Below, piece by piece: positions 1 to 5,679 of a DNA stretch of 7,186 bases. The translations under genes and the position numbers were made by a program. Below the pieces are notes generated by a model. It was not told the DNA's origin and ran no database searches. It saw nothing but the letters and a program-made list of their open reading frames with translations. The stretch comes from Minisyncoccota bacterium (GTDB lineage: Bacteria; Patescibacteriota; Minisyncoccia; Phycocordibacterales; UBA1006): contig JAJOLB010000012.1 in assembly GCA_021129535.1 (NCBI GenBank), positions 1 to 7,186 on the forward strand. The letters run 5' to 3'. Every line of letters starts with the position of its first letter. Within the stretch, counting starts at the first letter, position 1.

Positions 1-1157
1 TTTGGATTTGAATTATCTGTGTAATAGTTATTTGTCGTTACTACCTTGTTGTAGTAATTATAATAACTTTGATAACCTGGCTCATAACCACCTTGATTGC
101 AATAGTCATTGTAGCTTTGATTGTAACCAGAATTCCAGCCAATGTTCAACCCTAAACGAATGCGGAAACCGTTTTCGTTAAAGTATCCATTATCGTAACC
201 ATAACCATCATTATAACAATCCTCAAAACGAGAATAGCTGATTGGTTGTTGATAACGTTGTAAAATAGGTTGTTGATATTGTTGTAAAATAGGTTGTTGA
301 TATTGTTGTAAAATAGGTTGTTGATATTGTTGTAAAATAGGTTGTTGGTAGTAATTATTATATTGACCATCGCGGCCATTGTAACCATCTCTACCGTCAA
401 TTCCATTTTTTCCATCTCTACCGTCAATTCCATTTTTTCCATCAATTCCATCAGCACCATCTCTACCGTCAATTCCAGCAATACCTTGTTTACCACGTGG
501 TCCAGCTGGACCTCGGCAATCAAGAACATTAAAGTAACCATCATTGTTAATATCTTCGTTTGGATCATCTACATGATTCATATTAAGATCCCAACAATTA
601 ATCCCGGTTGCTCCAGTTGCTCCGGTTGCTCCAGTTGCTCCAGTTGCTCCAGTTGCTCCAGTTGCTCCAGTTTTACCTGGTACATCAAGATGTACATATT
701 CTATTTGAGTTTGTGAAATTTTAGTTTCATTATTGCACTCAATAAGTTTCCAAGGAAACTCAGGGTCATTTTTTGAATCGTCTGTATATTTCCACAATAA
801 CGTTTCAATTGTAGGTATTTTTCCCCAATTTGGGTTAGCACCTGCATGTTTAAACGCCAAGAATGTATCTTTTGAAGACATCATTTCAATTTGCTTATTG
901 TTTACAACATCATAAATGTTACCATTACGAATATTGCTTAAATAAGATTGTTTGTTTCCAAGCAATTTGTTTGAAATAACTCCCGTAGAAGTTAACTGTA
1001 AAGGTAAAACATTTTCACCTTTAGAATTTTTCACATAGTAATCCCATTTTGAGATAACTTTAAAGTTCCCGTCTGTTGTGTGGTTGAATTGAGCCGTCAT
1101 TTTTAAGCTCATAAGTACTGTCACTATAAAGGTGAATAAGAATGTTAAATTTTTCAT
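1..1157 (-). CDS. Secreted collagen-like protein with calcium-loop insert (3' end outside window)
   Basis: The frame is open from an ATG at 1157 to the left edge, giving 385 residues with no stop; the C terminus is missing. Residues 1-23 form a signal peptide (basic MKN, hydrophobic core, cleavage after TAQ). Residues 24-160 are not recognised. Residues 164-184 are seven GAT triplets. Residues 188-214 are an insert flanked by C188 and C214 with two calcium-loop patterns back to back: D190-x-N-x-N...E201, and D202-x-N-x-D-G...D213, the second matching the dockerin/EF-hand DxNxDGxxxxxD pattern. Residues 216-264 resume Gly-X-Y, with many Asp and Lys/Arg. Residues 270-301 are four YQQPILQQ repeats (last ends QR), followed by a Tyr/Asn-rich tail. 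Gly-X-Y blocks in known proteins form trimeric rods, so a surface fibre or adhesin is a reasonable inference; the partner is unknown. The signal peptide and Cys-flanked insert resemble proteins I associate with Bacteroidetes, so transfer is possible. No Shine-Dalgarno is visible. Confidence 0.9.
   Translation of the reverse strand, partial: MKNLTFLFTFIVTVLMSLKMTAQFNHTTDGNFKVISKWDYYVKNSKGENVLPLQLTSTGVISNKLLGNKQSYLSNIRNGNIYDVVNNKQIEMMSSKDTFLAFKHAGANPNWGKIPTIETLLWKYTDDSKNDPEFPWKLIECNNETKISQTQIEYVHLDVPGKTGATGATGATGATGATGATGATGINCWDLNMNHVDDPNEDINNDGYFNVLDCRGPAGPRGKQGIAGIDGRDGADGIDGKNGIDGRDGKNGIDGRDGYNGRDGQYNNYYQQPILQQYQQPILQQYQQPILQQYQQPILQRYQQPISYSRFEDCYNDGYGYDNGYFNENGFRIRLGLNIGWNSGYNQSYNDYCNQGGYEPGYQSYYNYYNKVVTTNNYYTDNSNP
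257..350 (-). repeat. 24-bp tandem repeat encoding YQQPILQQ
   Basis: Unit copies begin at 257, 281, 305 and 329; the first three are essentially identical over 24 bp and the fourth is partial. They encode four copies of the octapeptide YQQPILQQ (residues 270-301), with the last copy ending QR. The repeat lies just after the collagen-like block and could act as a Q/P-rich linker or stalk. It has no spacers, so it is not a CRISPR array. Confidence 0.9.
363..512 (-). repeat. Second Gly-X-Y block, partly a 27-bp tandem repeat
   Basis: This stretch encodes residues 216-264, with glycine at every third position (17 glycines). Within it the nine-residue unit GIDGRDGKN and near copies recur, with matching DNA repeats around 375-480. 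Alternating Lys/Arg and Asp are common in bacterial collagen-like domains, where charge pairs are thought to stabilise the trimer in place of hydroxyproline. Confidence 0.85.
606..671 (-). repeat. 9-bp tandem repeat encoding Gly-Ala-Thr triplets
   Basis: On the plus strand the unit GTTGCTCCA recurs about seven times with only one third-position change (T to C near 606-617). It encodes GAT triplets, residues 164-184 of the collagen-like protein. The near-identity of the DNA copies indicates recent expansion or contraction. Confidence 0.9.
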
Positions 1158-1189
1158 GATTAATTGTTTTAAGTTATTATTTTGTTTTT

Positions 1190-1216
1190 ATTATGCTCGA
1201 CTATCGAGCTTTTCAA
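1190..1216 (-). promoter_or_regulatory. Possible promoter of the collagen-like gene
   Basis: On the minus strand TTGAAA (1216-1211) precedes CATAAT (1195-1190) with a 15-bp spacer, shorter than the ideal 17. The perfect hairpin at 1195-1209 fills the spacer. The -10 would give a leader of about 26 nt before the ATG at 1157. This is a weak call because AT-rich DNA gives many such matches. Confidence 0.35.
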
Positions 1217-1218
1217 TA

Positions 1219-1283
1219 GTGAACACAATACATATTATGTTCACACTGAATACCATAATTGATATACAAGGTGAACATAATAT
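1219..1283. promoter_or_regulatory. Operator-like cluster: three copies of GTGAACAYAATA
   Basis: The 12-mer occurs at 1219-1230 (plus), 1233-1244 (minus) and 1271-1282 (plus). Copies two and three are exact reverse complements, extending to 13 bp; copies one and two form a compact near-palindrome with a 2-bp centre and one mismatch. There is no U-tract, so this is not a terminator. It lies 62-126 bp upstream of the collagen-like start codon, where a regulator could bind. The regulator is unknown and not in this window. Confidence 0.55.
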
Positions 1284-1504
1284 ACAAAACAACAAATTTA
1301 TTAATTATGAAAAAATTAATGTCGTGTATGTATATGTTAAAGAACTGCTTCGTTAATAAAGATATCATATTATTGACAAAATGTCAATCAATTGTAGAGA
1401 GCTGTTAAAGATAATTAACAGCTTATCCACAGGTGAATATAACCTTTATGAATGCTTTTCTATTATTAGAATAGAATGTTTGATATATTTTGTCAAGTAC
1501 TTTT

Positions 1505-1601
1505 TGTCATTGCGAACGTATGTGAATCAATCTAGGTATTCCGCATGAAACTAAAAACTAACAAATAAAACCAGTGATTACTTCGCAGGCTCGCAATAAC
1601 A
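1505..1601. repeat. Decayed palindromic dispersed repeat (TGTCATTGCGA family-like)
   Basis: The left arm starts TGTCATTGCGAACGTATG (from 1505) and the right arm, read as reverse complement from 1601, starts TGTTATTGCGAGCCTGCG. The arms agree at most of their first 16 or so positions and weakly thereafter, enclosing about 35 bp. This matches from memory the dispersed palindromes beginning TGTCATTGCGAG in Rickettsia and several other bacteria. It has no coding capacity and looks degenerate. Confidence 0.55.
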
Positions 1602-1646
1602 GAGTATATGATTATTGTAAATCAAAAAGTATCTCAAAATACATAA

Positions 1647-1714
1647 CCTGGATCCCAGATACACTATTTTTATACTCGCTTCGTTCTTTAAAAATATATA
1701 TTCCAGGATAACAG
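1647..1714. repeat. Second decayed palindromic element (CCTGGATCCCAG type)
   Basis: The outer arms are CCTGGA (1647-1652) and TCCAGG (1702-1707); the inner arms are TATTTTTA (1665-1672) and TAAAAATA (1689-1696). The centre reads ACTCGCTTCGTTC. This order (CTGGATCCCAG, stem, CTCGCTTCG loop, stem, CCAGGAT-ACAG) recalls dispersed hairpin elements of Wolbachia and Rickettsia. It lies 45 bp from the first element, so the two may be insertions at the same site. Confidence 0.5.
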
Positions 1715-1725
1715 AAATAATATTC

Positions 1726-1758
1726 AAAAATACACTACTAAAAAGTAGTGTATTTTTT
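1726..1758 (-). terminator. Terminator of the prgI-like gene
   Basis: A 14-bp stem (1726-1739 with 1744-1757) closes an AAAA loop, with ACACTACT/AGTAGTGT as its core. Read on the minus strand it ends in a run of U and begins 14 bases after the prgI-like stop codon. The other arm also gives a T-run on plus, so it could work in both directions. Confidence 0.85.
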
Positions 1759-1771
1759 CATTTATTTCTCG

Positions 1772-2185
1772 TTAATTATCAAAATCAAGGATATCCAACG
1801 ACCAAGCAAGGTCTGAAATACGACGACGACTGTCTTCTTTGGGTAGTGCGCCTTCCTCTGGGAATTTCTCGTGAACCTGGACAACATCTGCGGCGCCTAG
1901 TTTTTGGTCACGACGACGCCATAGGTAGAATTTTTGTGTAAAGCTATATAAAATAAATGCCTCCACCATCGTCATAAACGGACGCCCGTTTGGTTTATAG
2001 AAAACCAGTGCCAACGAAAATGCGGCAATAGGGATTCCTACTAGCACAGTGACAAAACTAGGTAACATTTTATGTATCGCAAAAAGAATTCCTCCACCAC
2101 CAACAAGATAGAGAGATTGCATAAAGGTAAAGGGTCCAAATAATTTGTCCTCTAAACTAATAAATTGTGGTACTTCAAAACGCAT
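1772..2185 (-). CDS. PrgI-family inner-membrane protein (type IV secretion-associated)
   Basis: The protein has 137 residues from the ATG at 2185. It starts MRFEVPQFI and continues with EDK-FGPFT, the usual opening of CPR PrgI-family proteins. Two hydrophobic segments follow (about residues 20-38 with a GGGG stretch, and 42-64), then NGRPF at 66-70, a third amphipathic helix and the basic YLWRRR at 87-92. The C-terminal 45 residues are polar and charged. PrgI proteins accompany conjugation-type type IV secretion genes in Gram-positives, and members in CPR genomes commonly sit near a TraC/VirB4-like partner, as here. An ATG at 2191 in the same frame is possible, but it lies only two bases from the -10 box and would probably precede the transcript start. 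The partner gene is divergent, not co-transcribed. Confidence 0.85.
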   Translation of the reverse strand: MRFEVPQFISLEDKLFGPFTFMQSLYLVGGGGILFAIHKMLPSFVTVLVGIPIAAFSLALVFYKPNGRPFMTMVEAFILYSFTQKFYLWRRRDQKLGAADVVQVHEKFPEEGALPKEDSRRRISDLAWSLDILDFDN

Positions 2186-2193
2186 ATACATCT

Positions 2194-2222
2194 ATTATAC
2201 AAAGCAACACAATATAAAACAA
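2194..2222 (-). promoter_or_regulatory. Promoter of the prgI-like gene, apparently leaderless
   Basis: A perfect TATAAT (2199-2194) follows TTGTTT (2222-2217) with a 17-bp spacer. Eight bases separate the -10 from the ATG at 2185, so transcription should begin at or within about two bases of that codon. This spacing decides between the two in-frame ATGs at 2191 and 2185. Confidence 0.65.
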
Positions 2223-2238
2223 CTTTTAATATTAATCA

Positions 2239-2267
2239 TTCTCATATTTTTTAAAATAGTTTATACT
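2239..2267 (+). promoter_or_regulatory. Promoter of the traC-like gene, apparently leaderless
   Basis: TATACT (2262-2267) follows TTCTCA (2239-2244, four of six matches) with a 17-bp spacer. Exactly six bases separate the -10 from the ATG at 2274, placing the expected transcription start on or next to the A of ATG. There is no room for a Shine-Dalgarno sequence. Confidence 0.65.
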
Positions 2268-2273
2268 GTATGT

Positions 2274-2930
2274 ATGTCAAAAAAATATTCAGGACCAACA
2301 ACTCAAGATTTTATACCCATCAAAGAAATTCGTGATGGTATCGTTGTGTTACGTGACGGTAGTCTTCGTGCAATTATTTTAGCCTCTGCTATTAATATGG
2401 CATTGAAATCATCAGATGAACAACAGGCTGTGGTTATGCAGTTTCAAGGTTTTCTAAATTCATTGGATTTTCCTGTACAAATCTCAATACAGTCACGACG
2501 TCATGATATACGTCCATATCTACTAACCCTTGAACGTAGAATCGAACAACAAAAAGAGGAACTTTTGATCCTACAAACACGTGAATACATAGAATTTGTT
2601 AAATGGTTTACTGGCTCTGTAAATGTTATGTCTAAAAAATTCTATGTTGTTGTTCCTTATACAGGATCAAACCTTAAAGTAAAAAGATCTGATGGTATTG
2701 GCGGTACAATTGATAAAATTCTTGGTGGAGGAAAAAAGGCTACATTCAGACAAGATGCTGAAAAATTTGAAGAACAACGTAGTCAATTGGAACAACGTAT
2801 TGCTATCGTAAAAGGAGGGTTATCTCAGTTTGGTGTACGTTCAAAACAATTAGACACAGAGCAAACAATCGAGGTTTTCTATAATATGTTTAATCCAGGG
2901 GAAAATCATAGAACTATTCCAAAGCTCTAA
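2274..2930 (+). CDS. TraC-like protein, N-terminal domain only (type IV secretion-associated)
   Basis: The protein has 218 residues. It contains the TraC/VirB4 N-terminal-domain-like block IPIKEIRDGIVVLRDGSLRA (14-33), then AINMALKSSDEQ, FLNSLDFPVQISIQSR (60-75), a helical stretch LERRIEQQKEELLILQTREYIEF (split here only as one helix, 86-108), MSKKFYVVVPY (119-129), a glycine-rich loop near 141-153, and a second coiled-coil-like helix at 160-182. There is no Walker A motif, so it cannot be the ATPase; in conjugation systems the full VirB4/TraC protein continues into an ATPase domain, which in CPR genomes is often a separate gene. That gene is not here: a terminator follows at once. The frame is open upstream to 2145, but that extension would overlap the prgI-like gene and both promoters and is AT-driven, so I start at 2274. 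Confidence 0.8.
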   Translation: MSKKYSGPTTQDFIPIKEIRDGIVVLRDGSLRAIILASAINMALKSSDEQQAVVMQFQGFLNSLDFPVQISIQSRRHDIRPYLLTLERRIEQQKEELLILQTREYIEFVKWFTGSVNVMSKKFYVVVPYTGSNLKVKRSDGIGGTIDKILGGGKKATFRQDAEKFEEQRSQLEQRIAIVKGGLSQFGVRSKQLDTEQTIEVFYNMFNPGENHRTIPKL

Positions 2931-2942
2931 TTTTTCAAATAA

Positions 2943-2973
2943 AAAATCTACAAGGCTTATCTTTGTAGATTTT
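2943..2973. terminator. Shared bidirectional terminator
   Basis: An 11-bp stem (2943-2953 with 2963-2973; core TCTACAA/TTGTAGA) closes a 9-nt loop. T-rich DNA follows on plus and an A6 run precedes it, giving U-tracts in both directions. It lies between the convergent ends of the traC-like gene (2930) and the minus-strand ORF ending at 2992. Confidence 0.85.
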
Positions 2974-2991
2974 ATTTTATCGCAAAATATT

Positions 2992-3345
2992 TTATTTAGG
3001 TTTTTTATAACCTTCAATAATAATTTTTTTGGTTTTTTGTTTTTGATTTTTCATCCAGATATTATCTAGAATCAAATTTTTGGTATTTATTTGGTATTTT
3101 TTACCATCCATTGAGGAAATAAAATGCGGTCCTTTTTCATAAAAAACGGTTCTGGTTATTTTGGGAACCTTCCCGCCTTGCCAGTCATACACCAACACTG
3201 GAACGGTGCCTCCATTTTTTGTTTTTACATTTGGCACTCTAACAATCCCGTCGTCTTCTTGGTAAGATGTTTCCTCTCCATCGTTTAAAGGTGTTATTAC
3301 CACTTCATCTATATCTGAAATAATTGAAACCTTTAACTGATTCAA
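2992..3345 (-). CDS. Hypothetical protein; probable downstream part of a nonsense-interrupted gene
   Basis: There are 117 codons from a TTG at 3345. That TTG lies directly after an in-frame TAA (3346-3348) closing the ORF above it, so the two may be one broken gene of about 162 codons. I do not recognise the protein. It has an acidic segment (DGEETSYQEDDG, near 22-33), short strand-like stretches (GTVPVLVYDW at 46-55, ITRTVFYE at 63-70), and a very basic C terminus (KNQKQKTKK). The first ATG is at residue 79, too late for a sensible protein, so translation either reinitiates at the TTG, reads through, or no longer happens. No Shine-Dalgarno precedes the TTG. It ends 19 bases from the shared terminator. 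Confidence 0.55.
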   Translation of the reverse strand: MNQLKVSIISDIDEVVITPLNDGEETSYQEDDGIVRVPNVKTKNGGTVPVLVYDWQGGKVPKITRTVFYEKGPHFISSMDGKKYQINTKNLILDNIWMKNQKQKTKKIIIEGYKKPK

Positions 3346-3480
3346 TTATTCCTTTTTAATAGGTCCTTTTATTTGACCCTTACCGTTTTCAAATCCAGAC
3401 ATTGTTGATGGAATTTCTTTCCATGAAGAACATAATGTTATTAAAAACATCATTATTCCTGTTATTATTAATTTTTTCAT
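3346..3480 (-). CDS. Short exported protein or signal-peptide part of the interrupted gene
   Basis: This 44-residue ORF starts at an ATG at 3480. Residues 1-16 are a clear signal sequence (MKK, then a hydrophobic core ending MFLITL) followed by C17-S-S-W, resembling a lipoprotein anchor. However, the residue before the cysteine is Leu, which is atypical for a lipobox. After the cysteine come only 27 polar, Lys/Gly-rich residues before TAA. The same frame continues directly into the 117-codon ORF downstream, so I suspect a single secreted or lipid-anchored protein broken by a point mutation (for example AAA or CAA to TAA). A true 44-residue lipopeptide is the alternative. The function is unknown. 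Confidence 0.55.
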   Translation of the reverse strand: MKKLIITGIMMFLITLCSSWKEIPSTMSGFENGKGQIKGPIKKE

Positions 3481-3512
3481 TTTAATTAATTTAAAGTCAA
3501 ACTAAATTTATT

Positions 3513-3518
3513 ATTATA
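3513..3518 (-). promoter_or_regulatory. Candidate -10 box for the exported-protein gene
   Basis: A perfect TATAAT on the minus strand ends 33 bases before the ATG at 3480. No convincing -35 is seen. The leader between is A/T-only apart from GTTTGAC and has no Shine-Dalgarno. The same 33-base distance occurs at the collagen-like gene. Confidence 0.35.
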
Positions 3519-3553
3519 ATTTTAATAGTAACTATTACTCTAATATTATAAAG

Positions 3554-3574
3554 AAAAAAACCTTCTTAGGTTTA
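3554..3574 (-). terminator. Terminator of pilB overlapping its stop codon
   Basis: On the minus strand AAACCT (3573-3568), loop AAGA, AGGTTT (3563-3558) is followed by a T-run (3560-3554). The 5' arm of the stem uses two bases of the TAA stop at 3572-3574. The stem is short (6 bp) but the U-tract is good. Confidence 0.75.
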
Positions 3575-5674
3575 TTTCTGTGTGAATTCTATTTCCTGCC
3601 GGATATTTTTAATTTTATGTGAAATATCTATTCGAGGGTTTTGCTGTTGCTCTGTGTGAAGTTTTTCTAAATCACCTGCCAAACCAGAAAAGGTATCATG
3701 TATGTCGACATCTTCTGAATCCTTAAACATTTTTTTAATTTGTTTATTTTTCATTAAATCCAATATTGTATTCTGTAAGAGGGCAATTTTTTCTGATGCG
3801 TCTATTTCTGGATTAATAACTTGTTCATGTTCTAGTTTTTTCAAATAATCAATCAATAATGAAATTTCAATAGAATTTGATTCTATTGCGCTATTTGGAT
3901 TTGTTTGAAGTGTATTAAAAATAGTATCAGTATTATTGTGTTGAATCTTAGTAAGAGGTGTTTTTTTTGTTTTCTTGATATCTTTTACCTCCATATCAAC
4001 AACAGCCTTTACCTCTGAAAACGAGGTTGTACCATTAATGATTTTAATTATACCGTCTTCTCGCATATTTAGGAGACCTTGTTTGTCTGCAACACGGCGA
4101 ACCTCTTGTTCTGATGGTTTTTTATTCAACAATTCCTCGATGGTTTCATCGGTAATAATAGCCTCGAAAATTCCCATTCGCCCCTTGTATCCTGTTCCGT
4201 TACATTTTTCACAACCACGTCCTTCGGTAAGGGTTATTTTTTGACCTAACGATAGTCCATAGGCAGAGATGTCTTTCCCATTTTCAGAAGCTCGCAGCAT
4301 AATATTTCTAATGGTTTGTTCTTGTTCATATGTTGGTTCAATCTCGTATTTACAATTTTGACAAACCTTTCGAATAAGACGCTGTGCCAAAGACACTGAT
4401 AATGCGGCAGCTAATATTTGTGGAGATACACCTAAATCTATAAGACGTGGAATAACACCAGCCGCAGAGTTTGTATGAAGTGTCGAGAGTACAAGGTGTC
4501 CAGTCAATGACGCATTTACCGCAATATTTGCAGTTTCACCATCACGAATCTCCCCAACCATAACAATATCTGGATCTTGACGCAGTGCAGCACGAAGTCC
4601 AGAAAGGAATGTGTAACCTTTTGGTTTGTTGATTTGTGTTTGTGAAATACCATCAAGGTGATATTCAATTGGATCCTCGATAGTTAAAATTTTAACCTCT
4701 GGTGTGTAGACCTTTCTCATAAAAGAATACAATGTTGTTGTTTTACCTGAACCTGTTGGACCTGTTGTTAGAATCATTCCGTTTGGTTTTTCAATTTCTC
4801 GCATAAGAATCTCGAATAATTTTGGTTCAATACCTAGACCTTCTATTCCAACATTAATTCCATCAGGATTCAAAATACGCATTACAAATGACTCACCGTA
4901 GGCTGATGGAATAACCGATACACGAACCTCGATTTCTTTTCCATCGAAATCAATAGTAAAACGTCCGTCTTGAGCATTGTTATGCCGGGTTAGTTTCATT
5001 TTTGAAAGTAATTTTATACGAGACAGTATTTTTCTATATGATTCGTGGTCGAAAAAAACAACATCTTGCAAAACACCATCTTGTCTATAACGAATTCGCA
5101 CCTGTTCGTCCTGCGCTTCGATGTGAATATCAGAGGATTTGGTTGCAATAGCTGAACCAAAAATTATCTCCATCAATTCGGTTGTTTTTCTAATCGAAGT
5201 TCCAGTAAGTATTTTATTAAAAACATCAGCGATATCTTTATTTGTTTTAATATTCCCTGAAATACGTTTCATTTCGTCAGAGTCAATATCTAATAGTCCG
5301 CCGTGCACACTTGTTGCGTGGGAAATATCTGCATATCGTTTCCATGCCTTTTCCAAAGACCTTGTCGAAACAAGGTGAAAACCAATATTATATTTAACTT
5401 CAAGTTTTTTAATTACTTTTTTTGTTTCTGGTAAGTTTGGAGATTTTATCGCTAAATATAGATCCTTTCCTGTTAATTTAAAACCTGCAACATGTGCAAG
5501 GCGAGACTCCTTTTCAGACAAAAGAGCAAGGGCGTTTGTATCAATAGTTGCATCAGATAAATCTATGTATGATAGGTCGAATTTTTTTGCAATACGTTCT
5601 ACAAAAACTTCTTCTTCTTTATTTTTAATTTCAGCAATTTTTTTGTCTTGCCTGTTATTATCTAGAACACTCAT
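3572..5674 (-). CDS. pilB: Type IV pilus assembly ATPase PilB (GspE family), with C-terminal extension
   Basis: The protein has 700 residues. PilB is the cytoplasmic hexameric motor that powers pilus extension at the inner membrane. Residues about 25-115 match the GspE/MshEN N-terminal domain. The ATPase core holds Walker A GPTGSGKT (305-312), the Asp box ILTIEDPIEY (329-338), the Walker B region VMVGEIRDGE (371-380) and the His box TGHLVLSTLHTN (391-402). A four-cysteine zinc site is complete (C438, C441, C488, C491), as in extension rather than retraction motors (PilT lacks it). The core ends near residue 565, the usual length; about 135 more residues follow, with a motif duplicated at 611-637 and 669-695 (L-x-K-L...EQ..NP.ID.S.KI). 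The gene stands alone here with no other pilus gene. It starts at the only suitable ATG, near a TATAAT. Confidence 0.95.
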   Translation of the reverse strand: MSVLDNNRQDKKIAEIKNKEEEVFVERIAKKFDLSYIDLSDATIDTNALALLSEKESRLAHVAGFKLTGKDLYLAIKSPNLPETKKVIKKLEVKYNIGFHLVSTRSLEKAWKRYADISHATSVHGGLLDIDSDEMKRISGNIKTNKDIADVFNKILTGTSIRKTTELMEIIFGSAIATKSSDIHIEAQDEQVRIRYRQDGVLQDVVFFDHESYRKILSRIKLLSKMKLTRHNNAQDGRFTIDFDGKEIEVRVSVIPSAYGESFVMRILNPDGINVGIEGLGIEPKLFEILMREIEKPNGMILTTGPTGSGKTTTLYSFMRKVYTPEVKILTIEDPIEYHLDGISQTQINKPKGYTFLSGLRAALRQDPDIVMVGEIRDGETANIAVNASLTGHLVLSTLHTNSAAGVIPRLIDLGVSPQILAAALSVSLAQRLIRKVCQNCKYEIEPTYEQEQTIRNIMLRASENGKDISAYGLSLGQKITLTEGRGCEKCNGTGYKGRMGIFEAIITDETIEELLNKKPSEQEVRRVADKQGLLNMREDGIIKIINGTTSFSEVKAVVDMEVKDIKKTKKTPLTKIQHNNTDTIFNTLQTNPNSAIESNSIEISLLIDYLKKLEHEQVINPEIDASEKIALLQNTILDLMKNKQIKKMFKDSEDVDIHDTFSGLAGDLEKLHTEQQQNPRIDISHKIKNIRQEIEFTQK

Positions 5675-5679
5675 ATATA

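Larger units (their letters stand above)
1158..1725. other. Gene-free regulatory and repeat region
   Basis: This 568-bp AT-rich stretch contains no ORF I believe. From left to right it holds: the leader and possible promoter of the collagen-like gene; a 6-bp hairpin at 1195-1209 (GCTCGA, loop CTA, TCGAGC); the three-copy 12-mer cluster at 1219-1283; a 7-bp inverted repeat ATTGACA/TGTCAAT at 1372-1388; a 9-bp hairpin AGCTGTTAA/TTAACAGCT at 1400-1423; a consensus DnaA box TTATCCACA at 1423-1431; an inverted repeat TTCTATT/AATAGAA at 1458-1476; and two degenerate palindromic elements at 1505-1601 and 1647-1714. Confidence 0.7.

Noticed and set aside
257..350. Possible CRISPR array
   Set aside because: The units are contiguous 24-bp copies with no spacers and encode an octapeptide in frame.
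152..568. Minus-strand ORF of 138 codons inside the collagen-like gene
   Set aside because: It is the same repeat DNA read in the wrong frame. The correct frame gives Gly-X-Y triplets, a signal peptide and no stop.
342..716. Plus-strand ORF of 124 codons with Ser/Cys repeats
   Set aside because: It is the antisense reading of the 9-bp GAT repeat and has no independent support.
1293..1300. Bacteroidetes-type -7 box TAAATTTG upstream of the collagen-like gene
   Set aside because: No TTG at the matching upstream distance was found, and it is far from the ATG; likely chance in AT-rich DNA.
1132..1356. Plus-strand ORF of 74 codons
   Set aside because: Composition is AT-driven noise (Asn, Ile, Lys, Phe), it overlaps the 5' end of the collagen-like gene and runs through the operator-like inverted repeats.
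1423..1431. Replication origin suggested by a perfect DnaA box TTATCCACA
   Set aside because: It is a single box with no clear cluster, no adjacent dnaA or dnaN, and no skew data; one 9-mer match is not enough.
2145..2273. Upstream extension of the traC-like ORF (43 more codons)
   Set aside because: It overlaps the start of the prgI-like gene and both promoters, and its translation is AT-driven; the family motif begins only after 2274.
3975..4244. Plus-strand ORF of 89 codons
   Set aside because: It is a shadow antisense to the conserved PilB C-terminal core. The same applies to the plus-strand ORF at 5139-5378.
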